DNA from: Craterostigma plantagineum
Lineage: Eukaryota; Streptophyta; Magnoliopsida; Lamiales; Linderniaceae
Assembly (NCBI GenBank): GCA_027422505.1
Contig: JAPQWV010000419.1
Coordinates: 434,001 to 498,000 of the forward strand
DNA length: 64,000 nt
Direction of reading: 5' to 3'
A program made the translations under genes and the position numbers. The notes under the pieces were generated by a model, which worked only from the letters and a program-made list of their open reading frames with translations, searched no databases and had not been told where the DNA came from. Positions 47,114 through 59,373 of the stretch are shown one piece after another. Numbering within the stretch: the first letter of the stretch is position 1; each line of letters begins with the position of its first letter.

Positions 47114-47741
47114 CTGGCTAGGGTTCGGAAGCTAGGAAAGGATGAACTGAGAAATGTAAACCAGCCTTTATTTGATTCTCCCAAAAAACGAGGGCTGGTG
47201 AAGGGGGAAAATTGGCACGCTGGCTAGGGTTCGGAAGCGACACATGAAAATTACTGGAATGAAAGCTCTTAGGAGCTATCTTTTGTAACCTATGAAAAGA
47301 AGACCTAGACTTACCGAACACTTTCCACTCATCTACTCCGCTGCTATGGATGGTGGTCCCCTGAGAACGATTCCGATGAGCAGGGGACAAACCTGAAACT
47401 GCTGGTGACTGCAGCGGTGCAGCGGAGGACGTTTCAATGGGGGAATGAAAAGAAGGAGGCACGAACGGCTTCAAAGACGTCAAATCCTTCCTGGGTCGCA
47501 CCTCCCCGCGCGATAGAAGAAGAGGAGAGGACTGGCGATGGTGGGCGCGTATCCTCAGGGATATTAGCAAACATGACTTCGCCACGAGAGTACAAAACAG
47601 AAAAGGTACTAAGACAAAAGGGACGATTGCGCGAGAAAGGAAGAAGGGGGAACGAGGGATTACCTGACGAAGTAACGGGCGGAGAGATGACCTTGAGCGC
47701 TGCGCGGTTTTGGCAATTTTTGCTAGTAAGGGAGAGGTTTT
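47114..47741. other. Unassigned segment between the 5S array and E4
   Basis: Not 5S and not recognisably gag-pol. On the minus strand a frame is open from about 47650 to 47118 without an in-frame ATG at its head. It is rich in Ser, Pro and His (GVDEWKVFGKSRSSFHRL, SPIETSSAAPLQSPAVS). It could be an exon or transposon-gene fragment; I do not recognise it. A 23-bp direct repeat beginning CACGCTGGCTAGGGTTCGGA occurs at 47110-47132 and 47217-47239. E4's left flank is GTTTT (47737-47741). Confidence 0.4.
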
Positions 47742-50700
47742 TGTGACGACCCGACTTCCTAACCGCCTAACCTAGCGCATTTCTACGTGCCTAGCGAGTT
47801 TGCAAATAAAGAAGTGCACCGAAAACGCGTACAAATTTTTCATTTTTCATATATCGAATGAAACATTGTTCTGTACAAGACAAAAGAATGCATGTCGAAC
47901 ATCAGGTTCCAGACATGGTCTAACTACAACGGCGAAGGTGTGTCGCACAACAAAAGCTCCTATGCGCCCGGCCTCACAGGTCGTCATCCACACACACACG
48001 TCCACCCCCAAAAGCAGCACGAAGCTCCAAAAGGTTGGCCTTGCCTTCAAGACGCGGTCACATACCGTGATCGCCGGTGCCTACAACACACAACGTAAGG
48101 AATGAGCCACCGAGGCTCAGTAAGCAGAAATCATGCATGTATGCACGTGTCGCTCCCCCGCATCGGCAATCCGCTCCGATGTATATAACACTCGCAAAGG
48201 CAATCCACGCCGATGCACATAACACTCGCAAAGGCAATCCACGCCGATGCACATAACATCCGTACCAACGTACTCAGACTAATGTCACTCAGGGCCCTCG
48301 GCTAATCTCACTATGCACCACAAGAGCTCACGTCCCTCAGGGACAACACGACAGCGGTCCACGCCGGATGGCCGAACCCTAGGATGCACATCGTTCCCCT
48401 AGGTCGCCATATAATCCCGGTCGTCCCCGACTGTCCGGCGGTCGCTCACGCTGGTAGCCTACGCTGAGGTCGCCTACACCAGGGTTCCACCCTGTGTCGC
48501 TTGCACCCTCAGGTCGCACCCTCCAGGTCGCACCTTACCGCCACGGGCCATGCCCAAATCCTATCCATAGGATATCAATATATATATCTAAAATAATAGT
48601 ACGACGACGCTAAAACGCCGCCCTGGTAGCATAGTAGACAGCCCCTGACTCAACTACGAGTCGACACCCTTGCCCACATCGGCAAGTCCTCGTCGCGTAC
48701 AAGCGACACCTTATTACGCACACTCAATCCCACGACCCTCCCTCACGAGTTCGTGTGTGCACGTGAATATGCATATGCAGATGCAGGTAAATACAACGTA
48801 GACTTACCACATTTAAATACTTTAATCAATTTACTACTTCATGAAACCACGTAAGCACATAGTCACGCAAATTAGGCACGTAAAACGAGTTGTGTGTCGT
48901 AGTTGGACTTCTACTTACCTGTCGTCCAAGCTACGCGTACTTACTTCCTCGGGAATTTTCTACCGTTCGACCCTTTAATCATAAAAATATTTTCGTATCA
49001 GTACATTATCCAGCTTAGCTAATATTGAAACCGTTACACAATCGTACTATCTTGCTAATTTTCTAGGTCAGTCTATTTTATTCTCTGCCATGTTAGTATT
49101 TTATCGCGCCCTATGTATATAAAGCTCGGCGAAAGTTAAATTTGGGGACTTAATTTCGGCTGATTTCTTATGCTATTTAATTTGAATCGCCCGATTTGTA
49201 TAAGCACGGATCTGCCCGATTTGAGGATTTCTCAAGCCTCTCAAATCGCCCGATTGGCTATGTTCCAAAATCGCATGCAAGTCGCCCGATTTGTCAAGCC
49301 CGAAAACTTAGTTTCGCCGTGTTAAATCAACATCGCGAATTGCCCGATTGGAAGTGTTGGTTAGCTGAAATCGCCGAAAATTCAATAAGATGGAATCGCC
49401 CGATTTGCATGTGTGAGGATGGTTTCGTCGCATGCTTATGTTCTTATTTACTTAATATTTCTTTAATTTACTTAATAGTTACTAGATCTAGACTTAGGGG
49501 TATGGAGTTGATTGGACAACTATATTTTTCCTCTCAAGTCAAGAAATCCTTACGTGTCTTCGGATTATTCAACTTTATCCAATTTTAATTGGTCAAATTT
49601 TCCACACCATGCAATCAAATCGGCCGATTCTGTTTAGAAATCACTCCACTCTATGTCTTGATTCCTATCTCTCGGTGAAAGCTAATATTATTATATTCAA
49701 ATCGGCCGAACTGTCCATTATGGATTATCTAGGCTTCTCCATCATAATCGTCCGATTCCTTGTGAAATAGGTGTAGGTTTCGATCGAACTCTAGTACACA
49801 CACATAATCGATCGATTGCTATTTAAATTGGCTGACCGAAACTTCATACTACAAATAGCACAATCGGCCGATTCATCATATAAATTAATATTCTATTCTG
49901 AACTCGGCTGCTCATCTATCGAAACTCATGATACCTGAAATTATTAATATATTCAGCTCACTCGAAGATCAGTCTTTCTATTAGAAATCAGCTTAGCATC
50001 TAAATTCAGCCGATAGCTCTCTCAACAGATTTTACGCTTTATACTCCATAAGTATAATTAAAAGGTTATCTCCAATACCTTGAGTACGAAGGCTTATACT
50101 GAAGTTAATATCAACTAATAAGAACCAACATTAAGTGAGATGCCCGAAACTACTTCCACTTAAGAGAAATAAATCCATCTTACATCTACTTTACCCGTAA
50201 TTCACCTAGGTATCCAAAATTTCAGACTCAGTATTTCATCTACTCGTGTTGTTCTTCCTATTAGAAAGTAACTTCATTTTATTAATTTTCAAACATAATC
50301 CATACCAATCTATGCAACCTTGCTAATACGAATTTAAGCTTAACAATTAGGATTCTTCAATTACTTATCCCCCGGAAAGTTCTATTAATTCTCAGAAATA
50401 TAATAAGTACAAGTCATGAATAAATTTACAAGTTACATGTGATATTCTACTTACCGAATGATTTGTACTTCCAAGTTGCGTAAGGTGTTCTTGAGTTCGG
50501 CCAAGCTTCTATCGGTATTTCCTTCTTCCTTTATTTTGGGTATTGGATTTTATGATGGCCTTTTCCTCTCTATTTCCTTCCTTATGTTCTTCTTTACGTA
50601 ACATTTATTTAGTTTAGTTGATAAATACTAGATCTAGACTTAGGAGAATGGGAACTAGGGACAACTAGGTGCTTAGGCCAATGATTTATTTCCTTACGTT

Positions 50701-51253
50701 AAGAAATCCTTACTTGCCCCTTTTACTATTCAACGTAATATATATTGTGATTGGTCCAAGTTTTTTTTTTTTTTTTTTTTTACAAGTTTCGATCAATCTT
50801 CATGTCCTCAATCGACCACTTTACATCTTATACACTTCAATTGGCCGATTCTTAAGTCAGCATGTCCTATCGCCCGATTTAGCTTCTAATTATTAACGAA
50901 TTCTTATTAGAGTCGCCCGATTCAACACATTTACACGATGATTTTAACTTCTAAATGCATAGAAATCGGCCGATTCTAACTTGCTCAATTTAAGCTCGGC
51001 GATTTCTCATATGCATCCCACGTGTATTAATGATCAATAATTTCTTAAGTCCTTATAACACATAATCCTAATTCGTAGCACATTTAGGAAATTAAATCAC
51101 ACGGCCTGAAGTCATATAGACCCGAACTTAAGGGCACATAGTCGTACATGATTCACATAAGCATATATTGAGTACGGAATTAGACACGTAATTACTTAGG
51201 TCATATACGTAATTTATTGGCCCTAAAGACTTACGGGGAACCCGGGTGCTACA
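47742..51253 (-). repeat. E4 3' LTR
   Basis: It is 3512 bp, TGTGACGACCCGAC to GGGTGCTACA. It contains a 34-bp tandem repeat (48185-48252), degenerate GGTCGC repeats (48400-48545), some fifteen ATCGGCCGATT or ATCGCCCGATT motifs (49190-49880 and 50825-51005) and a 21-base T run at 50761. CAGGTAAGTAG at about 48910 on the element strand is a consensus splice donor. No gene seen. Confidence 0.92.
48185..48252. repeat. 34-bp tandem repeat in the E4 LTR
   Basis: Two exact copies of a unit starting ATAACACTCGCAAAGGCAAT, preceded by a decayed third. Confidence 0.88.
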
Positions 51254-51268
51254 TCCTCCCCCCCTTAA
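51254..51268 (-). other. E4 polypurine tract
   Basis: Run of eight G with GGA on the element strand, against the LTR. Confidence 0.88.
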
Positions 51269-51288
51269 GGAGGATTTCGCCCCCGAAA

Positions 51289-51409
51289 TCAGCCCGTTCG
51301 GAACAATTCAGGATAGCGGGTTTTCATCTCATCCTCACGTTCCCATGTGGCTTCCTCTACTGACTGATTCCGCCACAGAACTTTTACTAGAGGAATCTCT
51401 TTGTTCCTA
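51289..51409 (-). pseudogene. E4 pol, C-terminal piece
   Basis: The chromodomain end of the polyprotein: [20 protein letters not shown], then YPELFRTG and stop at 51289. Separated from the rest of pol by E5. Confidence 0.93.
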
Positions 51410-54400
51410 TGTAACGTCCCGTTTTCTATTATTTTATTTGCGCAGCAACTATATTTTCCACGTAAAATTTTTCGCCTTTTTACAATTATACCTTTATACA
51501 TAAACGGGCGTACATCTGTTCTCACCACATTCACTCATATTATACATATATATTCACATATATCATATGAAAGATACTAATAATTCTTATACTACATGCA
51601 CACGATGAACTTAGGGGAGTAGGTAAGAGCGTAGCCGGCCAACCTTGAATCCATGCTTTAGTATGAAGATGCACTCTAAGTTGCCTGCTAGATATCTACA
51701 GCAACTGAGGAAACAATTATTCAGAGTATGATCGCAACATGTTATTCCATTAAACAAATAATAACCAAAACTGTAGCAGAAAATTAATTCATTCCTTTCA
51801 TTGACTTACATAGACTTTTCTAAAGAATATACCATCATTCATAGAATCAGTAGATTCATAACACTCATACTGTAAGCACTTTAACTCACATAATCATAAA
51901 TTAATCACTCATCGAAGTTTGTCATATAATCATAGTCCATAAAATCATTCATGTAATTCAGACCAATGCAAATCTACATGCTCATTTATTTCTGATAATT
52001 CCGTTATGACCTGCTAGACTCGTACTATTGACCCCGTAGGGGCCCATGCATGGGACTCTGTAACTGTAAATATATATATATTTTTGTTTGCCTGTACAGG
52101 ACTCTGTAATCCTCCGATTTGTGAGGATGTAACTATATCTGTATATTGAGTCGTCCGACGTCGTAGCAGTCATAACGGTTTCTCTTTCTTTATTATCCGA
52201 ATACAATGCTTTACTTTCACTTTAAATAACATATAAAATTCCATACACCATTAAATCACACATATCACACTGTAGCACATTATGGCACATAATTCACGTT
52301 CATTCCAAATATTACGTTTATAAGAAAATCATCAATCATTTAATTCACATAAAGCACATAAAACAGAACACATGTTGCATATCATACTCACAGTATGGCT
52401 TAAAGTCTCACTCGACTTTGTCCTTGCCTTTTTCTGAATCCTGACCTATATAAAAAAATATTTATCTGATAAATATAAAATTCCTATAATGATATGCGTG
52501 CGTGATATGCATGCTTTGTTATGCATTATCGTTTCTTTCCGTAGCCTTTACCAGAAACCCTAACTTATTTTATATCAAAACCCTAATTATTGAATATTTT
52601 ATATAATATTGAAATTCCTTATATTTGTATCATAATTCTTTTTATTTCAACTAATTAATTAACAATATTCTTATTTAATTTTTATCTTGGACCATATTCG
52701 ATTATTTAATTTAATTTATATGATAGGATCTTGAATCATAGCTTGACATTTCAACTCGATATCTTAGCTCGGAATCTATATTCATCGAACTCTTAATAGT
52801 AAATGCTGTGAATTTAAAATATAACGAGATCCTTAACCTATAACATGTCGATGCTGAGATCTTTAATTTAATATTAAGATCACACCTCAAAGTCTAGGTA
52901 TCTTTGTTATACATCTCGATAACTTGTTTGGAACACCTCGACATTATATCTCGATAACTTATTTAACTTCATAACTCCCTTCGACATCCTATCTTCATTA
53001 AATTTCAATAGTCTTCGACAACTTACTCGACATCATAACCTAACTCAACATTATCATTCGACATCTATATCGACAAGTATAATAAAGGATCTCGACATTC
53101 TATCTAGGTCTCGATATTTATATTTTATTTAGGATTTCGACACCTTAACCTAACTCGACATTTTCATTATAATATTCGACTTTCTTCAAAACACCTCTCG
53201 ACATCTAATAACCTATCTCGACATTTCACTTCTCTTATAAAATTTTATATAATTTATCGACATTTGCTATTCCAAAACAGCTTCCATACGATATTCAATT
53301 TCGATATAGACCTTGAAACCCATCCTAGCTTCTTTCGACCACTGGAGAATTTCAATCTTCAATTAAAATAGTTCAAAAATCTCTAACCCTTAAGTTTTTC
53401 GAAATTCTCATATAAGAATACTAAATCCTACAAAAACAATATATCTTCTAATAATCTTAAACATCCGATCACATCATAATATCTCAAGAACATGAAGAAC
53501 TACTAAATAACTGGATTTACTTGCATCAATTTTTAAATGAGTATATCTAATATTTATAACAAATTATGTTTTAATTCAAAATACCAAAAATCATAGTAAA
53601 AATCATACCCTTCCTATCTTGCGTTTGATTATTGTAAGAGCTTCCTATCCTTAGCTTAGTCTCAAAGTTTTCTCTGTTTTCAACTTCACAAGTTCTCTCA
53701 AATAATATTAAGTTTTCATTTCCTCATTCTTATCTTAAGTTTGTGCGTAGTAGTTAAATGACTTCAGCACCTTTGTCCATACTTATCATAAATTATTCTC
53801 ATTAACATTATATTATTATTGTAACGTTGCCTTTACAACTAAGCTTTCAATATTTATTCCTAAAAGTTATTTAAATTGTCGCATATAGTTTACAATGTCT
53901 CGACATTATGATACATTTCGACATTTAGTTGCTCTTGACTCGACATTCTACATAAATCAATATTTAAATCTCGACATTATGATTTCTCTCGACTTCACAT
54001 TTCATCTCGAGATTGTACATATATATGATACTAAGCAAACCACAAGAACTTCCTAATTAACTGTTACATGTCGAGAACTTCAGATTGTAGTACCGTAAGG
54101 GATTTTTGATATTTTTCCTAATGCATCTCGTCATTATAATAAATCTCGACATGTGTGTTCTCGACATCTTCCTTGTTAATTTTATATTATATTTCGACAT
54201 TTTTCAAACCCATCTCGACATTTTCTAATAAATATTAACATCTATCGACATTTTCCTTCTCAATTTTACACTTTATGTCGCTATTTTCAATTGGTATCGA
54301 CATTTTTGAATTTCATGGTACAACACATATCGACATCTTATTATTATTATATGTGTATTCATTTGGATTGCGACAACCATTAGAAATCTTATATACATAT

Positions 54401-54737
54401 CGACATTTTAATCGTATATGTCGAGATCTTTAATTGAATATCGAGATTTTAAATTTCAAACAAACAATATATTTCAATATCTATCTGATCAAATTTCTAA
54501 AATCTCGAATCATAACTCAACATCACAGCACGTCCTAATTTATTAATAAATAAAGTTTCTCAAACCTGAGAAAACCCTAAAAATTTCTAACTTTCGTAAC
54601 ATTCCCTTCTATCTCTTTAAGGACTTAATACAATAACACTTTATTCTACCTTGTTCTATTTATATTTAAAATGAAATATGAATGCATGAATTTATATAAA
54701 TGCATGAAATTATGATATGAAATTTCGGTTCCTGACA
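51410..54737 (-). repeat. E5 3' LTR (left copy)
   Basis: TGTAACGTCCCG to GGTTCCTGACA. From about 52,720 to 54,520 it is packed with TCTCGACAT and close variants on the + strand, several dozen copies. Other than that it is A/T-rich with no gene. It contains CCCATGCATGGG, a 12-base perfect palindrome, near 52047. Confidence 0.96.
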
Positions 54738-54752
54738 ATTCTCCCCCCCTTT
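54738..54752 (-). other. E5 polypurine tract
   Basis: AAAGGGGGGGAGAAT on the element strand. The pol stop TAA (54751-54753) overlaps its start, so there is no spacer between coding region and priming site. Confidence 0.88.
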
Positions 54753-57700
54753 AAAAATTTCGACCTCGAAATTTCGTACCGTTGTTAGGAAATAGCCATG
54801 GATATTGTGTCTTCATGTTTTCCGTTGTTTCCCAAGTAGCTTCACGCTTTGAGTGATTTTTCCATCGTATCTTTACCATTGGAATCGTTTTATTCCGTAG
54901 TTGCTTATCGGCATATTCAATAATTTCTGCCGGTTCCTCTACATAACTAAGATCTTCAGAAACATTTACCGGTTCATCCTGTAAAATATGTGAAGGATCC
55001 GATCTATACCGTCGCAACATGCTGACGTGAAAAACATTATGTATTTGCGACAATTCGGGTGGTAACGCTAGTCTATACGCTAACGGTCCAATCCTTTCCA
55101 GTATTTCATAAGGTCCAATATAACGTGGACTTAGCTTCCCTTTCTTTCCAAATCTTAGAACACCTTTCCATGGTGATACTCGTAAAAATACTTTTTCTCC
55201 AATTTCATATTCCATTTCCCGTCGATGTTGATCACTGTAACTCTTTTGTCGATCTTGAGCTGCTTTAAGCCGACTTCTAACCACTTTAATCTTTTCCATT
55301 GTATCTTGAACCAGATCTGGCCCTTCTAATACCCGTTCACCTTCTATGTCCCAACATATTGGATTTCGGCACTTTCGACCATATAAAGCTTCATATGGTG
55401 CCATACCAATACTTGAGTGATATTGATTATTATAGGCGAATTCTATTAACGCTATATAATCATCCCATGATCCTTTGAATTCGATTACACACGCTCGAAG
55501 CATGTCCTCTAGAGTTTGTATTGTCCTTTCTGATTGTCCGTCTGTCTGTGGGTGAAACGCCGTACTAAAATGTAACTTAGTCCCGAGCGCTTCTTGTAAA
55601 CTTTCCCAAAATCTCGAAGTGAACCTAGGATCTCGATCAGATACAATAGATATAGGTACTCCATGTAGCCGAACTATTTCATTGACGTATCTTTTCGCCA
55701 AATATTCCAATGTAGAACCCCATCTAAATGGTAAGAAGTGTGCCGATTTCGTAAGTCTATCAACAATTACCCAAACGGCGTCATTTTTCTTAGCCGTTGA
55801 AGGCAGACCATAGAGAAAATCCATCGTTATTCGTTCCCATTTCCAAACTGGTATGGGTAACGGATGTAATTTACCTGCAGGTGCTTGGTGTTCGGCTTTA
55901 ATTTGCTGACAAGTTAAGCATTTTAGAACATATTCAGCCACGTCTTTCTTCATTCTCGGCCACCAATAATGAGATTTAATGGTTTGATACATTTTTGTAC
56001 TGCCCGGATGCATAGTATAAGGAGCAGTATGTGCTTCATCCATTATTTCCTGTCGAATGTTGTCAATATTGGGCACACATAACCGACTATTGATCGTCAT
56101 AACACCGTTTTCATTTATGACAAACGACTTCGTCAACCCATGTTTTACTTTTTCTGCAATACTTGCCAATTTCTCATCCTTAAACTGAGCTTGCTTTATT
56201 CGATCCAACATAATAGGATGAATCACCATTGAAGCATATACAACACCTACATCATTCACTTCTATTTCAATATTCATCTTCCTTAGACTGATCAGATTTG
56301 ATAACGAATATGATTTTCGACTTAATGCATCTGCCACAACATTTGCTTTTCCTGGATGATACTCTATAGTGCAATCATAATCCTTTAACAACTCAATCCA
56401 TCGCCTTTGTCTCATATTTAATTCTTTCTGACTCAGCAGATACTTCAGACTTTTATGATCGGTGAAAATCTGAAATTTCGTACCATATAAGTAATGTCGC
56501 CATATCTTTAATGCGAACACTACTGCCGCTAATTCCAAATCATGTGTTGGATAGGATACTTCATACGGTTTTAACTGTCGTGACGCGTATGCCACCACTT
56601 TTCCATGTTGCATTAAAACACATCCCAATCCTTGATGAGATGCGTCACTGTAAATTACAAATCCATCTGTACCTGATGGAATTGTTAACACTGGAGCTGT
56701 TGTTAATCGCTTCTTTAATTCTTCAAAACTCTTCTGACACTCTTCAGTCCATTTGAAGATCGTCCCTTTTCGTAATAATTTCGTCATTGGAGCGACTATT
56801 AAAGAAAAATTCTCTACAAACCGTCTATAATATCCAGCCAAACCTAGAAAACTACGAACTTCTGCCACGTTCTTAGGACTTTCCCATTTAATTACTGCTT
56901 CAATTTTCTTAGGATCAACTTGAATTCCTTCGCCAGATACCACGTGACCCAAAAATACCACTTGATCCAACCAAAATTCGCATTTTGATAACTTCGCATA
57001 CAGCTTCTTTTCTCGTAAAGTTTGAAGAACAATTCTTAAATGTTGTTCATGCTCTTCTTTTGACCTAGAATATACCAATATATCGTCTATGAAGACAATC
57101 ACGAACTGGTCCAAATAGGGTCGAAAGACATCATTCATTAATGCCATAAAGACTGCAGGGGCATTCGTCAATCCAAACGGCATAACCAAGAATTCATAGT
57201 GCCCATATCTTGTTCTAAAGGCCGTTTTTGGAATATCATCTTTTGCAATCTTTATTTGATGGTATCCCGATCTTAAGTCAATCTTTGAAAAGACCTTAGA
57301 CCCTTGTAATTGATCGAATAAATCATCAATTCGAGGCAACGGGTACTTGTTTTTCACAGTCACTTTATTCAACTGTCTATAGTCAATACATAATCTAAGC
57401 GTACCATCCTTCTTTTTGACAAAAAGCACAGGCGCTCCCCAGGGTGATACACTTGGCCGTATATATCCTTTGTCTAATAATTCTTTCAACTGTACCTTTA
57501 ACTCATTCAGCTCTATTGGTGCCATTCGATATGGTGGAATAGAAATTGGTGCCGTGCCTGGTTGAAGTTCAATCGTAAATTCTGTATCTCGATCTGGTGG
57601 TAATCCAAACAAATCCTCCGGAAAAACATCAGGGTATTCATTTACTACAGCAATATCTTCCACCTTTAATCCACACAATCGTGTATCTATAATATACGTC

Positions 57701-59256
57701 ATATAACACTGACACCCTTTCCTTATCAGTTTGAATGCTTGTAAACTAGAGATCTGACATGCCGTCCATACATTCTTTTCTCCTTTAAACACTATATGCG
57801 TTTGATCCGAAGGAAACAATTCAATTTCCTTTTTAAAACAATCTAGTTTTGCTCGATATCGAGACAGCCAATCCATGCCTAATATTACGTCGAAATCTGT
57901 TAAGGATAAAACTAATAAGGTCGCCTGCATCTCTACCCCATCACTAACAATTTTACATTTCGGATATACTGTACTTATTATGACCATCTCACCCGTTGGA
58001 AGTCTAACATTTACTTTATTTTCTAAGGTTTCGGGTTTATCATGTAATAATGATGCAAATGTTCGTGACATGAATGAGTGTGTTGCTCCTGGATCGAATA
58101 AAACATATGCATCAATATCACATATAGATAGCTTACCCGTGATTATACGTGACCCCTCTTTGGCTTCTTCACGAGTCATCGTGAAAATCCGACCCTGTGC
58201 TGGCTGTCCATAAGCTTGTCCTCCAGACTCTCCTCTTCCTGCACTACTGTTATATGATCCTCGGCCCCTTCCCCTTCCACGATTAGTGGAGGGTCCACTA
58301 ACTCTTGATTGCTCCACTGTAGGTTGCGTTTGCGACATTGGACAATTTCTAGCTAAATGTCCACGTTGACCACATTTGAAACATTCACCAGTGAGCCATC
58401 TACAAACACCTGTGTGATTCTTTCCATAATGTTCACACACTGGTATTGGTTGAGAAATTCCGGTCCCTCGTCCAACAGTTCTTGTCCCACCCATACTGCT
58501 TCTGGCAGGACCACTGAATATGTTCATCGATCTCGATGGATTACCAACCTTTTTCAATTTTCCGCTCGACGATTCTTCACCTGCCCTCCTTTTACTACTT
58601 TGATAGTTTTTCGATTCTGTTTCCAACTTTTCAGCACGAATAGCTGCTGCCCTTAATCTGCCATAAGATTCCATATCAGAAGGAGTGATACGATTTCTAA
58701 TTGTATATCGAAGTCCAGATTCAAATCTTCGACACTTGTTTCTTTCAGTAGCAACCATATGAGGAGCATAACGAGACAGCTGGTTGAACAACACCTCGTA
58801 TTCACCTACAGACTTATTTCCTTGCTTAAGTTCCAAAAACTCCTTTTCCTTCTGATCCTTATAAACTTCTGGCATATAGGTGTCATTGAATTCTCTTAAG
58901 AAATCCTCCCAAGTTAGCACTGGAGGTTGTGCCATACTATCTGGAACGGTTTCCCACCATTCATATGCATGCCCTTGTAAGAGTGACACTGCATAATCAA
59001 ACTTCTCCGCTGGTGTACACTGCATCATATTAAAAACCCTTTCTGTTCTTTTTAACCACGTTTCTGCCTCAGCAGGATCTGTTGTTCCCATAAAATCCAC
59101 AGCACCCAATTTCCTAAGCTTATCATATCGCCTTTCACGGGAAATTGTCAGGGGATTTTCACGCTCATTACGCATAAGCGTATGAGATGAATTAGATTCA
59201 GGTACAGCCGAACTTCCTCCTCCCCCTATAGTTGGTTCATCGTGTTCTACATGCAA
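54751..59256 (-). CDS. E5 gag-pol polyprotein, one open frame
   Basis: The frame spans 1501 codons from a TTG at 59256; the first in-frame ATG is codon 28 (59175), giving 1474 residues. Numbering here counts from 59256. Gag: capsid region about 50-215, zinc knuckle C292/C295/H300/C305. Protease: D388-P389-G390, where the family has D-S/T-G. Reverse transcriptase: [12 protein letters not shown] at 620, FIDD 722-725. RNase H: D871, E908, D933, D976. Integrase: H1076, H1083, C1113, C1116, then D1146, D1207, E1243 (35 residues between the last two). GPY/F near 1372-1395, chromodomain about 1442-1490. All enzyme residues I could check are intact except the protease Ser/Thr to Pro. This would provide capsid, DNA synthesis and integration for the element, with the chromodomain directing insertion into chromatin. 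Confidence 0.95.
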   Translation of the reverse strand: MHVEHDEPTIGGGGSSAVPESNSSHTLMRNERENPLTISRERRYDKLRKLGAVDFMGTTDPAEAETWLKRTERVFNMMQCTPAEKFDYAVSLLQGHAYEWWETVPDSMAQPPVLTWEDFLREFNDTYMPEVYKDQKEKEFLELKQGNKSVGEYEVLFNQLSRYAPHMVATERNKCRRFESGLRYTIRNRITPSDMESYGRLRAAAIRAEKLETESKNYQSSKRRAGEESSSGKLKKVGNPSRSMNIFSGPARSSMGGTRTVGRGTGISQPIPVCEHYGKNHTGVCRWLTGECFKCGQRGHLARNCPMSQTQPTVEQSRVSGPSTNRGRGRGRGSYNSSAGRGESGGQAYGQPAQGRIFTMTREEAKEGSRIITGKLSICDIDAYVLFDPGATHSFMSRTFASLLHDKPETLENKVNVRLPTGEMVIISTVYPKCKIVSDGVEMQATLLVLSLTDFDVILGMDWLSRYRAKLDCFKKEIELFPSDQTHIVFKGEKNVWTACQISSLQAFKLIRKGCQCYMTYIIDTRLCGLKVEDIAVVNEYPDVFPEDLFGLPPDRDTEFTIELQPGTAPISIPPYRMAPIELNELKVQLKELLDKGYIRPSVSPWGAPVLFVKKKDGTLRLCIDYRQLNKVTVKNKYPLPRIDDLFDQLQGSKVFSKIDLRSGYHQIKIAKDDIPKTAFRTRYGHYEFLVMPFGLTNAPAVFMALMNDVFRPYLDQFVIVFIDDILVYSRSKEEHEQHLRIVLQTLREKKLYAKLSKCEFWLDQVVFLGHVVSGEGIQVDPKKIEAVIKWESPKNVAEVRSFLGLAGYYRRFVENFSLIVAPMTKLLRKGTIFKWTEECQKSFEELKKRLTTAPVLTIPSGTDGFVIYSDASHQGLGCVLMQHGKVVAYASRQLKPYEVSYPTHDLELAAVVFALKIWRHYLYGTKFQIFTDHKSLKYLLSQKELNMRQRRWIELLKDYDCTIEYHPGKANVVADALSRKSYSLSNLISLRKMNIEIEVNDVGVVYASMVIHPIMLDRIKQAQFKDEKLASIAEKVKHGLTKSFVINENGVMTINSRLCVPNIDNIRQEIMDEAHTAPYTMHPGSTKMYQTIKSHYWWPRMKKDVAEYVLKCLTCQQIKAEHQAPAGKLHPLPIPVWKWERITMDFLYGLPSTAKKNDAVWVIVDRLTKSAHFLPFRWGSTLEYLAKRYVNEIVRLHGVPISIVSDRDPRFTSRFWESLQEALGTKLHFSTAFHPQTDGQSERTIQTLEDMLRACVIEFKGSWDDYIALIEFAYNNQYHSSIGMAPYEALYGRKCRNPICWDIEGERVLEGPDLVQDTMEKIKVVRSRLKAAQDRQKSYSDQHRREMEYEIGEKVFLRVSPWKGVLRFGKKGKLSPRYIGPYEILERIGPLAYRLALPPELSQIHNVFHVSMLRRYRSDPSHILQDEPVNVSEDLSYVEEPAEIIEYADKQLRNKTIPMVKIRWKNHSKREATWETTENMKTQYPWLFPNNGTKFRGRNF

Positions 59257-59357
59257 TGGTGCACTTACTGCCCTTCTCCTAAATATGCAAAAAGAATTTC
59301 AGGGCAGACCATAAAAATGCACATACCATGCAAATGTCTACAGAACCTAAGACCTAG
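59257..59357 (-). other. E5 untranslated leader
   Basis: Short leader with no ATG in frame with gag; an in-frame TGA lies about 45 bases before the TTG codon. ATGTAG just before gag makes a two-codon upstream ORF. The loop-complementary segment of E1-E3 is not evident here. Confidence 0.6.
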
Positions 59358-59369
59358 GCTCTGATACCA
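59358..59369 (-). other. E5 primer binding site
   Basis: TGGTATCAGAGC on the element strand, four bases from the LTR. Confidence 0.92.
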
Positions 59370-59373
59370 TACA

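Noticed and set aside
50761..50781. T run as a Pol III terminator or the tail of a SINE
   Set aside because: No A or B box upstream in either direction and no target duplication seen around it. Treated as a simple repeat within the E4 LTR.
52040..52060. Palindrome CCCATGCATGGG in the E5 LTR as a protein-binding site
   Set aside because: It is a clean palindrome but single in each LTR and without supporting context. Noted in the LTR entry only.
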